Source of the DNA: Syntrophomonadaceae bacterium
GTDB taxonomy: Bacteria; Bacillota; Syntrophomonadia; Syntrophomonadales; Syntrophomonadaceae
Direction of reading: 5' to 3'
Assembly: GCA_018432955.1 (NCBI GenBank)
Contig: JAHDSE010000114.1
Location: forward strand, 1-35,858
Length of the DNA: 35,858 nt
Shown in pieces: positions 16,089 through 26,061 of this stretch. The position numbers were made by a program, and so were the translations under genes. Under the pieces are notes generated by a model. That model did no database searches and was not told the DNA's origin. It saw nothing but the letters and a program-made list of their open reading frames with translations. Within the stretch, counting starts at the first letter, position 1, and each line of letters begins with the position of its first letter.

Positions 16089-16131
16089 TATGGGGGTGAC
16101 AAGGGGTGACAAGGGGACGGGCCTTGTCATC
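16089..16131. repeat. REP-like GTGACAAGGGG repeat
   Basis: Two direct copies of GGTGACAAGGGG followed by an inverted CCTTGTCATCCC around an ACGG centre, in the gap between two glycosyltransferase genes. It shares the GACAAGGGG core with the palindrome at 12213-12260. Confidence 0.6.
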
Positions 16132-16133
16132 CC

Positions 16134-17285
16134 TCAACGATAATTAAACAGGATTTCTTTGATCATTTTTAAAAACTCAGCAGCCCGTTGTTTTGTAGAA
16201 TGCCGGGAATGAACCATTTCGAATCCCTGCCGGGCGATCCTGGCGCGTTCGGCTTCGTGACCAAGATAATACGCGGCCTTTTCGGCAAAATTGTCCTCAT
16301 TAATATCTACAAAATGAACCCCAGGGATAAATCCCAGGTCTGTTAATTCGTTTGTAGATGGTGCCAGCAGGAGGGTGTTGCAGGCCAGGACTTCAAAATA
16401 CTTGGCCAGGGGGTAAGAATAAATGGAATTATCGGTGAGAAATATTTTAGCCCGGTTAATTTCCCGGGCATATCTTTCCCCGGCAAAAACCGTTCCTATT
16501 TCATCTTCGTCTATGTTCCGATAGCCAGGATGTTCATGGTTAACAAAATTCGGCATGTTTTGCATATGCTTGAGGATCTTATAACGGAGAGGGTAGACTG
16601 TTTCATGGACTGCTCCCATCATCAAATAATCTATATCTTTTGTCAGGCCGTAATCTCTGAAGATATCCGTATTAACATGATGTGGAAGCCAATACAATCC
16701 CCGGGAGAATTCCGGGTAACACTCGTAGAATCTGTCTCTGTAATAAGAAAAGATATACCTTATATTTTCCCGGCGAAGACTTGCTTTGCGGGCATCGATA
16801 TTATAATGAAGGTCATGCATATTAACAGCATGAGGAATTCCTAAAGATAAGAGACCGCTTATAGTTGGGGAATTGGTTTCCTCATACTCGTTAATAAACA
16901 CAAAGTCCGGTTGAGTGCCGATTTCTTTGAGAATATCAGCAATATCAGCAGATTTGTTCCAGACGATTAAATCGGTTATTTTATCAAGTTCCTTTAGAAG
17001 ATAATCAAAATTGGGAGACAGATATCTGCTGAAGTCACCACTGGTAACCAGAAGCTTTAATCTTTTTTCACCAATACCATTATTTGAATACTGAAATGAT
17101 GTTTTCCCGGTACTTCTATCGAATCTCAATGAAAAACGAGGTTTGCCAATACTTATTTTAGGTCCGCTGCTGGATATAAATCTTCTTCCCGGATTAAGGA
17201 CTACTGCCTTGCCGGTGCTTCTATCATATTGGATCTTTAGTGCCGACCTGCCGACGCTTACTACAGGCTTACGATCTTGAGTCAT
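16134..17285 (-). CDS. CgeB-like glycosyltransferase with N-terminal DRSTGK repeat tag
   Basis: A 383-residue product. Residues about 7-70 hold two copies of a 30-35 residue module (VVSVG..ALKIQYDRSTGKAVVLNP, then KISIG...SLRFDRSTGKTSF). The rest is a GT-B-like glycosyltransferase of the CgeB/DUF3880 type: SPNFDYLLKEL, QPDFVFINEYEE, WLPHHVNTDIFRDYG, then AKYFEVLACNTLLLAPSTNELTDLGF and VHFVDINEDNF. The enzyme part is about 60% identical by eye to the product at 31522-32436, which has no tag. The start at ATG 17285 has GGGGGAGGAG upstream; the longer frame to 17354 overlaps the preceding gene. CgeB acts in spore outer-surface maturation in Bacillus. The sugar is unknown. Confidence 0.75.
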   Translation of the reverse strand: MTQDRKPVVSVGRSALKIQYDRSTGKAVVLNPGRRFISSSGPKISIGKPRFSLRFDRSTGKTSFQYSNNGIGEKRLKLLVTSGDFSRYLSPNFDYLLKELDKITDLIVWNKSADIADILKEIGTQPDFVFINEYEETNSPTISGLLSLGIPHAVNMHDLHYNIDARKASLRRENIRYIFSYYRDRFYECYPEFSRGLYWLPHHVNTDIFRDYGLTKDIDYLMMGAVHETVYPLRYKILKHMQNMPNFVNHEHPGYRNIDEDEIGTVFAGERYAREINRAKIFLTDNSIYSYPLAKYFEVLACNTLLLAPSTNELTDLGFIPGVHFVDINEDNFAEKAAYYLGHEAERARIARQGFEMVHSRHSTKQRAAEFLKMIKEILFNYR

Positions 17286-17343
17286 TATTTTTTTTCTCCT
17301 CCCCCAAGAGCCCTGATTTATCCAGGGTTCAAAGTAGAAAATC

Positions 17344-18333
17344 TTACATGGCAAATAAATTATCCAGTCCTATTATGTCAGTTACCCAGGGATCAGCTAC
17401 GATTTCTCCACTTATCAGGCTTTGCATGCCCCAACCGATATCAATCGCCACCTTTCCGTAGACTTTTGCAATATATGGAGCCAGGATAACCGCATTTATA
17501 CCTGCCGCCAGCAAACAGAGGTCGAATTCATACTGGCTGATTTGTTCTTTAACGTAAGGTATTTCTTCATATTCGTGAATACTTATGGCACCGACAACAT
17601 CAAAGCCCAATCTATCTTGCAGATTATTTTCGAGAGCCGCTTTTGCTTGCTCTGCCAGCGAGCTAATCAACAATATCCTTCTGCCTTGCAGTATTTTCTC
17701 GAATTTTTCTTTTTGAGAAAACATTATTACTCTTCTTAAGTTGGCTTCAAATACATAAGGAGGTTTAATACTATAGGCGGCAAATACTTTTTCAGTAAGT
17801 GATTTTGCTGAATCAACGAAGGTATTGTACCCTACAATATCAGCATTTTTAACCGCCAGAACAGCTTCATCACGGGCCTCTTTATTGGGAAAACGAATTC
17901 CCCGGTGGTAGAAACCGCTTTTAGCTCCCATATTGGCATTTTCTGCTTCCCCATGCCTCATGAATTCCTCTTCAGAATAGATGGTATATTGAGCCATAAC
18001 AAAAGCTTCAGTTGCACCAACTGAAATAACAGAACAGCCTTCCCTTTTTTCCAGGGCGTTTCGTATTCTATCCAGCAACTGTGTACTGTTTAACATCGGT
18101 GATATATCCATGTTTTTGTTAAGTGGATTATTTACGATAATTTTCCCGGTATTCCTGTCAAAGCTGATCTTGAGTACCCTTTTGTTTCCTACTGATATTT
18201 TGCTTGTTCCAGGGGACAAATAGAAAAAACTATTAGCGGGATTGTAAACTGTTGCTCTGCCGGTACTTCTGTCGTGCACTATTTTAACTGCTTTGCTGCC
18301 TATTAGTATTTGTTGTTTTCTATTTGATATCAT
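17344..18333 (-). CDS. GT-D fold (DUF1792-like) glycosyltransferase with N-terminal DRSTGK repeat tag
   Basis: A 329-residue product. Residues about 8-75 hold two copies of the module also seen in the next gene (QILIGSKAVKIVHDRSTGR; KISVGNKRVLKISFDRNTGK). Residues about 80-329 form a GT-D-type domain: VISVGATEAFVMAQYTIYSE, ADIVGYNT, RRVIMFSQKEKFEKIL, GRRILLISSLAEQAK, FDLCLLAAGINAVILAPYIA and KVAIDIGWGMQSLI. An untagged paralog is at 32468-33220. Start ATG 18333 has AGGGGTGA upstream, and its end is 59 bases before the tagged CgeB-like start, so the two form a cassette. A sigma-K-like promoter lies about 80 bases upstream. Confidence 0.75.
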   Translation of the reverse strand: MISNRKQQILIGSKAVKIVHDRSTGRATVYNPANSFFYLSPGTSKISVGNKRVLKISFDRNTGKIIVNNPLNKNMDISPMLNSTQLLDRIRNALEKREGCSVISVGATEAFVMAQYTIYSEEEFMRHGEAENANMGAKSGFYHRGIRFPNKEARDEAVLAVKNADIVGYNTFVDSAKSLTEKVFAAYSIKPPYVFEANLRRVIMFSQKEKFEKILQGRRILLISSLAEQAKAALENNLQDRLGFDVVGAISIHEYEEIPYVKEQISQYEFDLCLLAAGINAVILAPYIAKVYGKVAIDIGWGMQSLISGEIVADPWVTDIIGLDNLFAM

Positions 18334-18410
18334 TAATTCATTTCACCCCTATCAATTATCAATTAAGATCCATCTCTCCGCCTTTCACGAATTAGGATTT
18401 CTGCTGCTAA

Positions 18411-18438
18411 CAATATATGACTTGTTCAAAGAAATGGT
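18411..18438 (-). promoter_or_regulatory. Sigma-K-like promoter of the tagged glycosyltransferase cassette
   Basis: Read on the minus strand: AC (18437-18438), 17 bases, CATATATTG (18411-18419). The same nonamer recurs at 34187-34195 with the same spacing. It sits about 78 bases upstream of the first gene. Confidence 0.55.
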
Positions 18439-18519
18439 GAAAAATATAGCGCTAAGAACCAGGTGGGAGAACCATTCATTATCAATTTACATATTATGAT
18501 TCTAACGGTTGCACTTTCG

Positions 18520-18760
18520 CATAAGACAAAGACTGCGCAACAGTCAATTTTGGGTGATACCCAGACGGGTTCTTTTCGACTACTTGAGTTATAGATTATT
18601 ACGGCAAAATCTTCATGAGCAGGGGACGCGTCTTGCCTTGCTTTTTTCCCAGTAGCATTTGTTTTCTGTTCTGCTGTTTTTTAATTAAGGACAATTTCTC
18701 TTTTTCTATATGCAAGTCAAGAAACTTCCCCATAGCCTGGTACGGCATTGCTTTGCTAAA
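18520..18760. repeat. Dispersed repeat B, copy 1 (241 bp)
   Basis: It matches 29129-29369 in the same orientation at high identity with long exact runs, for example TTATAGATTATTACGGCAAA, TCTTCATGAGCAGGGGACGC, GTCTTGCCTTGC, AAGTCAAGAAACTTCCCCAT and TGGTACGGCATT. No reading frame is intact in both copies: a 44-codon minus frame MGKFLDL is stopped early in copy 2. Both copies sit in divergent gaps of the glycan island. The remaining 18761-18914 shows nothing I can name. Confidence 0.75.
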
Positions 18761-18914
18761 GCGAAAGAACTCTGTCCATAGTGGGGAGATTTGTGGGATT
18801 CAGCTTAGCGCAGGGGATAAAGGCGATAGATACGGTGAATGCATATATATTGTAGGCATGATAGTCTGACGGGGTTGTTGCCTGAGGCTGGTTTTATGTA
18901 TGCAGTGGCACCTA

Positions 18915-19063
18915 AGGGGTGCTCCTATAACAAAAAATTTGTTAACTATTATCTGAAATTCTGGTATTAACCAAACTTAAAAATATAAAGAGAATCTGTG
19001 TTTATCTGTGTGTGAGCAAAGCGAACCCGTGGTTTATTTAAGACGCAGTTTCTGTCTACTGTG
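18915..19063 (+). repeat. Dispersed repeat A, copy 2
   Basis: Counterpart of 5671-5819. It ends 68 bases before galE and carries GAGCAAAGCGAACCCGTGG and the GCAGTTTCTGTCTACTG edge. The left half of the larger 5.5 kb element is missing here. Confidence 0.7.
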
Positions 19064-19071
19064 AACCTTGA

Positions 19072-20148
<1,077 letters not shown>

Positions 20149-20220
20149 AAAAAAAACTTTTCCCAGCCAAGTGATAAGTCAAGACCAGGCCAATGGATGT
20201 GGAAACAAGTCTTATTCTTA

Positions 20221-21171
20221 TTACCCCTGGCCCTGGAAATAAATACGCAGATTGGTGGTTTTTTGATTATCTGTATAATAAACAAGCCGTATATATCGTA
20301 AAAAGTGATTGCAGCAACATACTCCCATTTTACCGGCCTCTACACGAGTTTTAAGGCCATCATCTGTCCAGTTGATACCATCAGGGCTAATTTGTAATTG
20401 AAGCAGGGCAGCCTCGTTCCCCTGGTTTATGGCACAAATTGAATAAACCAGCAAATGCAAAACATCTTGTGATCCTGATACCTGTTTTTTAGGACCGGCA
20501 ACTACATCTTCACTAATATCCCTACTTTCCTTTTTTACTTCAACTCTTCCCTTTATATTTACCGGGTCAATTATGTTTTTAACAGCCTCTACGGTATTAA
20601 TATTCAACCTGCCCCGGGCATCCATTTCGTATTTGTCTATCGGGAAAACCCTTTTAAAAACCACATTTTCTATCCATAGACTGCCGGCATCGGATGTACC
20701 CAGTTCCAGCAATGCGTAATTTGCGCCTCCCGGTACACTTATTAGCCCACAATAATAATTGCTTCCCGGTTCAAGGATGAAATCCAGGCTGCTGTATAAA
20801 ACTCGGGAAGGAGAAAGAAAGTGAATTCTGATTGATGCCGATAATGGCTTATTTACCCTTAATATTGCTCCTACTTCCCATAGCTGTTTTTCATGAACAG
20901 ATATACAATATGAACGTTCCTGGGCTATACTGGCAAATCGCCTGAATAGCTGATTCCTGATCTTTATACTAAAATCCTGTTTATCAGCTATTTCCAGGTG
21001 AAAATCAGCTGTTTTATGCCCTGTGTATTTATGCCAACCAGCCGGGAAATCTCCTGCTTTATTGATGAATACAAAATTATGATTAAAAACCTGGTTATCG
21101 TTGCCCCTAAACTCCACTAAATTATGGCTGAAAAGCTGGTTTTCGCTGCTCTCATAAGATACCGAATCCAT
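20221..21171 (-). CDS. DUF6385-domain protein, probable surface/spore protein
   Basis: A 316-residue product with no signal peptide. The N-terminal half (about 25-190) is a predicted jelly-roll/carbohydrate-binding-like beta domain (NQVFNHNFVFINKAGDFPAGW ... FHLEIADKQDFSIKIR ... VPGGANYALLELGTSDAGSLWIENV). The C-terminal 85 residues fit DUF6385 as I recall it: LLVYSICAINQGNEAALLQLQ, ISPDGINWTDD, FLRYIRLVYYTDN and the terminal LRIYFQGQ. The frame extends to 21216, but AAAGGTGGGG at 8 bases supports ATG 21171. It converges on galE. A MITE lies immediately upstream, where its promoter would be expected. The C-terminus resembles that of 28161-28973. Confidence 0.65.
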   Translation of the reverse strand: MDSVSYESSENQLFSHNLVEFRGNDNQVFNHNFVFINKAGDFPAGWHKYTGHKTADFHLEIADKQDFSIKIRNQLFRRFASIAQERSYCISVHEKQLWEVGAILRVNKPLSASIRIHFLSPSRVLYSSLDFILEPGSNYYCGLISVPGGANYALLELGTSDAGSLWIENVVFKRVFPIDKYEMDARGRLNINTVEAVKNIIDPVNIKGRVEVKKESRDISEDVVAGPKKQVSGSQDVLHLLVYSICAINQGNEAALLQLQISPDGINWTDDGLKTRVEAGKMGVCCCNHFLRYIRLVYYTDNQKTTNLRIYFQGQG

Positions 21172-21256
21172 TATACTTTCCCCACCTTTTAAGCTGCCAT
21201 ACAAATAATTTAGCAATTACGTATACGGCAGCTTGCAAGTTTATAATCTTTTTAAA

Positions 21257-21450
21257 TGAGAGTTTTGCATAATTAAAAAAAAATCCAACTTGTCATTCTG
21301 AGCGTTAGCGAAGCAGCCTTAATTGTGAGCGAAGCGAACATAAGTAGTGCCCGGAGGGTGAATCTTAAGATCCTTCGGCTTTGTCTCGGGATGACAGTAC
21401 TAAAATTACTTGCCTAATGATACCAAAAAACTAATTATGCAAAACTCTCA
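21257..21450. mobile_element. MITE-like element, copy 2 (194 bp, perfect 19-bp ends)
   Basis: The left end TGAGAGTTTTGCATAATTA (21257-21275) is the exact inverted copy of the right end (21432-21450). The interior contains the TGTCATTCTGAGCG...CTTCGGCTTTGTCTCGGGATGACA type sequence and no gene. Reverse-complemented, it aligns over its whole length with 8736-8915. No clear target-site duplication is visible. It sits in the divergent gap between the DUF6385 gene and the large fusion gene. Confidence 0.82.
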
Positions 21451-21577
21451 ATTATTTTTATTCACAATGTATACTATTCTCATAATATTAAATTGGTGCC
21501 AGTTTACATATTTTTTTATATCAATAATACTTCCCTTATAACCCGCCTTTGGAGACTCTCTTATATATTCAAAAGTC

Positions 21578-21605
21578 ACCAGATAAACAGCCAAACCATA
21601 ATATA
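21578..21605 (+). promoter_or_regulatory. Sigma-K-like promoter of the fusion gene-neuB-neuA operon
   Basis: AC (21578-21579), 17 bases, CATAATATA (21597-21605): a full match to CATANNNTA. The inferred start near 21612 gives a leader of about 80 bases. Confidence 0.6.
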
Positions 21606-21693
21606 TAACACAATATATGGGCTTAAATGTTTATGCCGGAATTAAGTCTGGAGTTAGATAATAAGGAATTAATACCATACAAGGAGGAGTATC

Positions 21694-24600
21694 GTGGTAT
21701 TATCTGATAATCTGCAAACTATAAAAGAATTTTTCCCAGCGACCTGGGCGATGTATAAAAGAGTAGGGGAAAACCTGGATCATAAGTTAACAAGAGTAAT
21801 TTCCAACAAGGAAAAAAAGCTTTTAAATCTGGCAATAGAAAAAGATCCGGGGCTATTTATCCATAATAATGAAAACCCAATTCAGGAAGCTGAAAAGATT
21901 ATTGAACAGCAGGAAGTAGAACCCCGCTCGGATATTATTTTCTATGGCATTGGAATGGGCTATCATATTGATGCGTTTGTAAAAAAATATCCCGGCCTGG
22001 CTTTTTCAATATATGAACCGGTACCTGAAGTTTTTTACCAATTTATATCGAATCGTGAACTAAGAAAGCTGCCCCTGAAATCAATAAAAAAAATATTCAT
22101 CGAAACCCGTCCGGGAGATGCCGGAAGATTTTCTTTTGGCTTTATGAACGAGGCGAGAAATTCTATAGTTGTCATAGAACTGCCTGCTTATAAAAAAGCA
22201 TTTCCTGAAAAGCATCAGCAATTTTTTTTCGAGTTTGAAAACGCAGTAAAAGAACGACGAAATTCCATAGTAACAAACCTGGCTTTTGAAAAACGCTGGA
22301 TAATCAACAGCATGCTTAATTTCAAAGAAGTACTGAGTACTCCGGATATACTGATTGAAAAAAGAGGGGAATTCAAAGATAAACCTGCCCTCATTGTCGC
22401 TGCCGGCCCTTCTCTGGAAGAAGAATTTGAGAACATACGTCACATAAAAGAACACGGTTTGGCCTATATTTTTTCAGTCGGTTCAGCTATCAGTCCTTTA
22501 ATTCGGAATAATATTTACCCTGATGCCGCCTTTACTTATGATCCCAAAAAGGAAAATCAGCTGGTTTTCAAAGAATTGCTGGAGAAAGGTATTAACACCA
22601 TACCTCTCATTTTCGGCAGTACTACCGGTTATGAAACCGTCGAAAATTATTCGGGACCGAAAACGCATATGATAATCAGCCAGGATAAAGTAAGCTCATT
22701 TTATCTTAAATCCAAATTTAAGCGGGAAATTGAAATTATTAATGATGCGCCTTCAATTGCTGCTGTCACTTTGCAAGTCCTGGTCAAGCTGGGCTTTAAT
22801 CCTATAATACTCGCAGGCCAGAATCTGGCCTTTAAAGATAAGCAACAATATGCCCGGGGGATAAGTCATCATCCTGCGAATGCGAGTGATGAGCAGCTAA
22901 ATAAAGCATTGGCAATCAAGGACGCAGAGGGGAATGAGATTCTCAGCAGCCCGGATTTTAACCGGATGCGGCAGCAGATAGAGATGTATATAAAACTTTA
23001 TAAAGATTTTACCATAATTAACAGCAGCAGGGGCGGAGCTCATGTAGCAGGGACCATTTTCAAACCCCTTGAAGAGGTAATAAGAGAAGAACTGCATGAT
23101 AAAGTCGTTGATGATACTTGGTTTAAAAGCGAGCAGTCCAGCTATAATATGGAGTTTTTAACAGCACAGTTTCATGCCATGAATAATGCCTATGGAGAAC
23201 TGGATGAATTGTTAAACAATATTAAAGAGCTATTAAGAGAAATCAGCAGGCTGGCAAATGCCCGTAATTTTGAGCAAATAGACCGGAAATATGCACAATT
23301 TAACGAAGCATTTAAAAATCTGAAAGAAAACCAGTTCTTTAAAACCTTTATTATGCCAATGAATCGAGTACAGGCAGAATTTTTGCGCCTGGAAATCAAT
23401 GATATTTCCGAAGAAGCGGAGCCATTTTTAAAGGCAAAAAAGATGACGCAGCATTTTGGGAAATTCATACTCGAATGTGAAAAAGACATTCAGGAAATCT
23501 CTCCTGTATTCAATGCAATGAATGAGTCCATTAATTATTTTATTGCTTATGAAAGGAAAATACCTGTTTCTCATGGGAAATCAATCAGTAAAAGCGGAAC
23601 GGCAATTAAAATCCCATCACAATCTTTACTTACATTTTTAGAAAACACCGGCAAAAATCCGGATATTATTATATTTCACGATTTAAAAAAGCTGCTTGCC
23701 AGGCAATATGCCGGCGGAGGCTTTAACCGCATGGATATTATAGTACGTTACATGGCAATAGAGGAATACTTTGGCGAGAATAACTGTGGCTATGAGCTTT
23801 TCTCCAAAATGCAAAAAATGCGGGGGCAAAAAGAACACAGCCTGGAAAGGTTCAAACAACTTATCCGTAGTTTCGCCAAAAACAGATTAATGGATAAAAA
23901 TCCCATTACAGTAAATGAAAATCTGCAACTGATTGATGGGTCTCACCGAATAGCCTGTGCACTCTATTTCGATATCAAAAAAATTCCCATAAAGTTTGAA
24001 CTTAATCAAGGTGTTAACCCGTACTCCCTGAACTGGTTTCAAAATAATGGCTTTTTAAGACATGAAATAGAATTTATTGAGAAGAAATTTAATGAAATAT
24101 CAAGAAAGCTGGGTTTATATTTCCTCGTTATTCTGTGGCCTCCTGTTCAAGTATACTTTGAAGAAATTACCCTGGAACTCGAAAAGGATTATCCAATAAT
24201 TGGACAGAAGGATTATTGTTTTGAAAATGAACTCGAATTTGCATCCTTTGTCAAAGGAGTATATGCGATAGATGATATTGCGGCATGGAAAATACGAAAA
24301 AAACTTGAGTATATGAATAATTACGATAAAAAATTTCGCCTTATTTCCATACTGATAAACAATCCTGCCTTCAGGAAAAAGGCTAATGGCAAGAGTATTT
24401 CCCGGCAGGTGGAAAAAATTAAAAATGAATATCGCAAGAGATACAGCTCCCGAATAGATAATTATTTTTACGATATTATCATGCACATGGGTGACAACTA
24501 TGCACATACCGAACATATCTTGCAGGTGGCGGACAAAGATATAAATGTACAGGAATTCCTTAATTCCATTAATGATATGAACTATGTATTGGCTAAAGTG

Positions 24601-26061
24601 GATGTTCCTTATATGCCGGATAATTTTCCTCATGATTATCCCTTGAATAAAGATCTGGATTTGTTATGCACACCAGAAGATTTTACCTTCATTTGCAATA
24701 AAGCTGAGGATTTTGCCAGCCAGTACCAGGACCGTTACCAGATTAATAAACACTACGATGATGGCAAAGAACTGATAAGATTTGAACTCAATAATTTTTT
24801 GTGCTACCAGATAGATATCAGGTGTAAAGCAGACGATATCGAAAAATTCGATTTAAGCGGGGCAGTTTCCAGGAGAAAAAAACTAAGAGGTTTTTATGTT
24901 CCGGACATAAAAGACGAAATATTATTGCGCCTGCGTGAATATGAAAAAAAACCGGGCAAAACTCAGCACCTGGAATTTATCAAAAAAAATGCCCGTTACT
25001 TAAACTCCGCACAGCAGAAAAGGCTTTTCCAACTCGAACAGGGGCTAAACCATGATTTTCCTCCGGAAGAAGAGAAAGAGAGCATACTGGGTAAGAGGTA
25101 TGCTAATGACGGTAAAACCGTAATTCGTTTGGATTATAAACAAATAATAGCCAAAAAACAGGTTGAAACAAAAATGCGCAGGAGAGTCTATACTTATGAA
25201 AATGTGGATTGCTGCATTTGTGGGGGTAATAAGTTTGAACGTCTTTCCAGTAAGGAACGTAATGGCCTTTATATGCCTGTAAGTATATGTAAAAACTGCG
25301 GGTTAATACAAAGCAATCCGCGTTTGGAACAAAAATCCATAAACGATTTTTATAATCTAGAATTCAATAAGCTATTCCGTTCCAGCTTTGAGCCGGAGCA
25401 GTATTTTCGTGCCCAGTACCATAGAGGGGAATTAGTATACCAGTATATTAATAAAAACGACAGTTTGTTCAAAAAGAAGGCCAGGCTGTTTGTCATAGAA
25501 GTAGGCTGCAGTTCCGGTGGTATACTGAAATATTTTGCCGACCAGGGTCATCAGGTAAAGGGAGTTGATCTGGGGCAAGAATTTATTGATTTTGGTAAAA
25601 ACAGATATGGGCTGGATCTTCTGGCAGGAGACATTTCAATTATTCCCCCCGAGACAGAGGCAGATCTTATAATTTATCGCCATGTTATGGAACACATTCT
25701 CGACCCGCTTGAAGAATTGGAACAAATAAAAGCCCGGCTTGCCCCGGACGGACTTCTTTATATCGAAGTACCGGGGGTTAAAAATCTCCACAATACTTAC
25801 AATGCAGATTTTCTATACTACCTCATGCTGTCCCATGCATATCATTTTACTCTTACAACGCTTACCAATCTTCTCGCAAGAAACGGCTTTTGTATTCTCA
25901 GTGGAAATGAAAATATACAAAGTGTTTTTAAAAAATCAGCTTATGCAAATGAAATTCCTGATTACCGGAACGATTATGATCAAGTCATCAGTTTACTCCT
26001 GGAATTGGAAAACAAGAATACAGAGCATCCTGACATAAAGGAGGGATATTATGCTACCTAA
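21694..26061 (+). CDS. Four-part fusion: DUF115/Maf-like glycosyltransferase + DGSHRI domain + nucleotidyltransferase-like + methyltransferase
   Basis: A 1455-residue cytoplasmic protein starting at GTG after AAGGAGGAG. Residues about 1-590 are a DUF115 (MptE-like) motility-accessory-factor type glycosyltransferase (IIFYGIGMGYHIDAF near 83; ALIVAAGPSLEEEF near 232; DAPSIAAVTLQVL; ILAGQNLAF near 372). These transfer nonulosonic acids to proteins. About 640-790 has NPITVNENLQLIDGSHRIA (DGSHRI near 747), resembling the ParB/Srx-type fold. About 930-1140 has YPLNKDLDLLCTPEDF near 985, resembling a nucleotidyltransferase motif. About 1170-1410 is a Zn-binding segment (CCIC...CKNC near 1173) plus a class I SAM methyltransferase (EVGCSSGG near 1269; HVMEHILDPLEE near 1330). 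It overlaps neuB by 11 bases. The assignments of the middle domains are tentative. Confidence 0.75.
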   Translation: MVLSDNLQTIKEFFPATWAMYKRVGENLDHKLTRVISNKEKKLLNLAIEKDPGLFIHNNENPIQEAEKIIEQQEVEPRSDIIFYGIGMGYHIDAFVKKYPGLAFSIYEPVPEVFYQFISNRELRKLPLKSIKKIFIETRPGDAGRFSFGFMNEARNSIVVIELPAYKKAFPEKHQQFFFEFENAVKERRNSIVTNLAFEKRWIINSMLNFKEVLSTPDILIEKRGEFKDKPALIVAAGPSLEEEFENIRHIKEHGLAYIFSVGSAISPLIRNNIYPDAAFTYDPKKENQLVFKELLEKGINTIPLIFGSTTGYETVENYSGPKTHMIISQDKVSSFYLKSKFKREIEIINDAPSIAAVTLQVLVKLGFNPIILAGQNLAFKDKQQYARGISHHPANASDEQLNKALAIKDAEGNEILSSPDFNRMRQQIEMYIKLYKDFTIINSSRGGAHVAGTIFKPLEEVIREELHDKVVDDTWFKSEQSSYNMEFLTAQFHAMNNAYGELDELLNNIKELLREISRLANARNFEQIDRKYAQFNEAFKNLKENQFFKTFIMPMNRVQAEFLRLEINDISEEAEPFLKAKKMTQHFGKFILECEKDIQEISPVFNAMNESINYFIAYERKIPVSHGKSISKSGTAIKIPSQSLLTFLENTGKNPDIIIFHDLKKLLARQYAGGGFNRMDIIVRYMAIEEYFGENNCGYELFSKMQKMRGQKEHSLERFKQLIRSFAKNRLMDKNPITVNENLQLIDGSHRIACALYFDIKKIPIKFELNQGVNPYSLNWFQNNGFLRHEIEFIEKKFNEISRKLGLYFLVILWPPVQVYFEEITLELEKDYPIIGQKDYCFENELEFASFVKGVYAIDDIAAWKIRKKLEYMNNYDKKFRLISILINNPAFRKKANGKSISRQVEKIKNEYRKRYSSRIDNYFYDIIMHMGDNYAHTEHILQVADKDINVQEFLNSINDMNYVLAKVDVPYMPDNFPHDYPLNKDLDLLCTPEDFTFICNKAEDFASQYQDRYQINKHYDDGKELIRFELNNFLCYQIDIRCKADDIEKFDLSGAVSRRKKLRGFYVPDIKDEILLRLREYEKKPGKTQHLEFIKKNARYLNSAQQKRLFQLEQGLNHDFPPEEEKESILGKRYANDGKTVIRLDYKQIIAKKQVETKMRRRVYTYENVDCCICGGNKFERLSSKERNGLYMPVSICKNCGLIQSNPRLEQKSINDFYNLEFNKLFRSSFEPEQYFRAQYHRGELVYQYINKNDSLFKKKARLFVIEVGCSSGGILKYFADQGHQVKGVDLGQEFIDFGKNRYGLDLLAGDISIIPPETEADLIIYRHVMEHILDPLEELEQIKARLAPDGLLYIEVPGVKNLHNTYNADFLYYLMLSHAYHFTLTTLTNLLARNGFCILSGNENIQSVFKKSAYANEIPDYRNDYDQVISLLLELENKNTEHPDIKEGYYAT

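Noticed and set aside
16068..16130. N-terminal extension of the GT2 protein (MTRPVPLSPLVTP...)
   Set aside because: It is translated REP-like repeat DNA, and a ribosome binding site directly precedes ATG 16067.
18480..18510. A second sigma-K-like -10 (CATAATATG on minus) upstream of the tagged cassette
   Set aside because: No AC is present at 16-17 bases. The element at 18411-18438 fits and is nearer.
18615..18869. 84-codon plus-strand frame in the gap before galE
   Set aside because: It crosses the end of repeat B into unique sequence, has no ribosome binding site and no recognisable product.
21597..21605. Sigma-E instead of sigma-K for the fusion-gene promoter
   Set aside because: The heptamer 14 bases upstream (TCACCAG) does not resemble KMATATT, whereas AC at 17 bases fits sigma-K.
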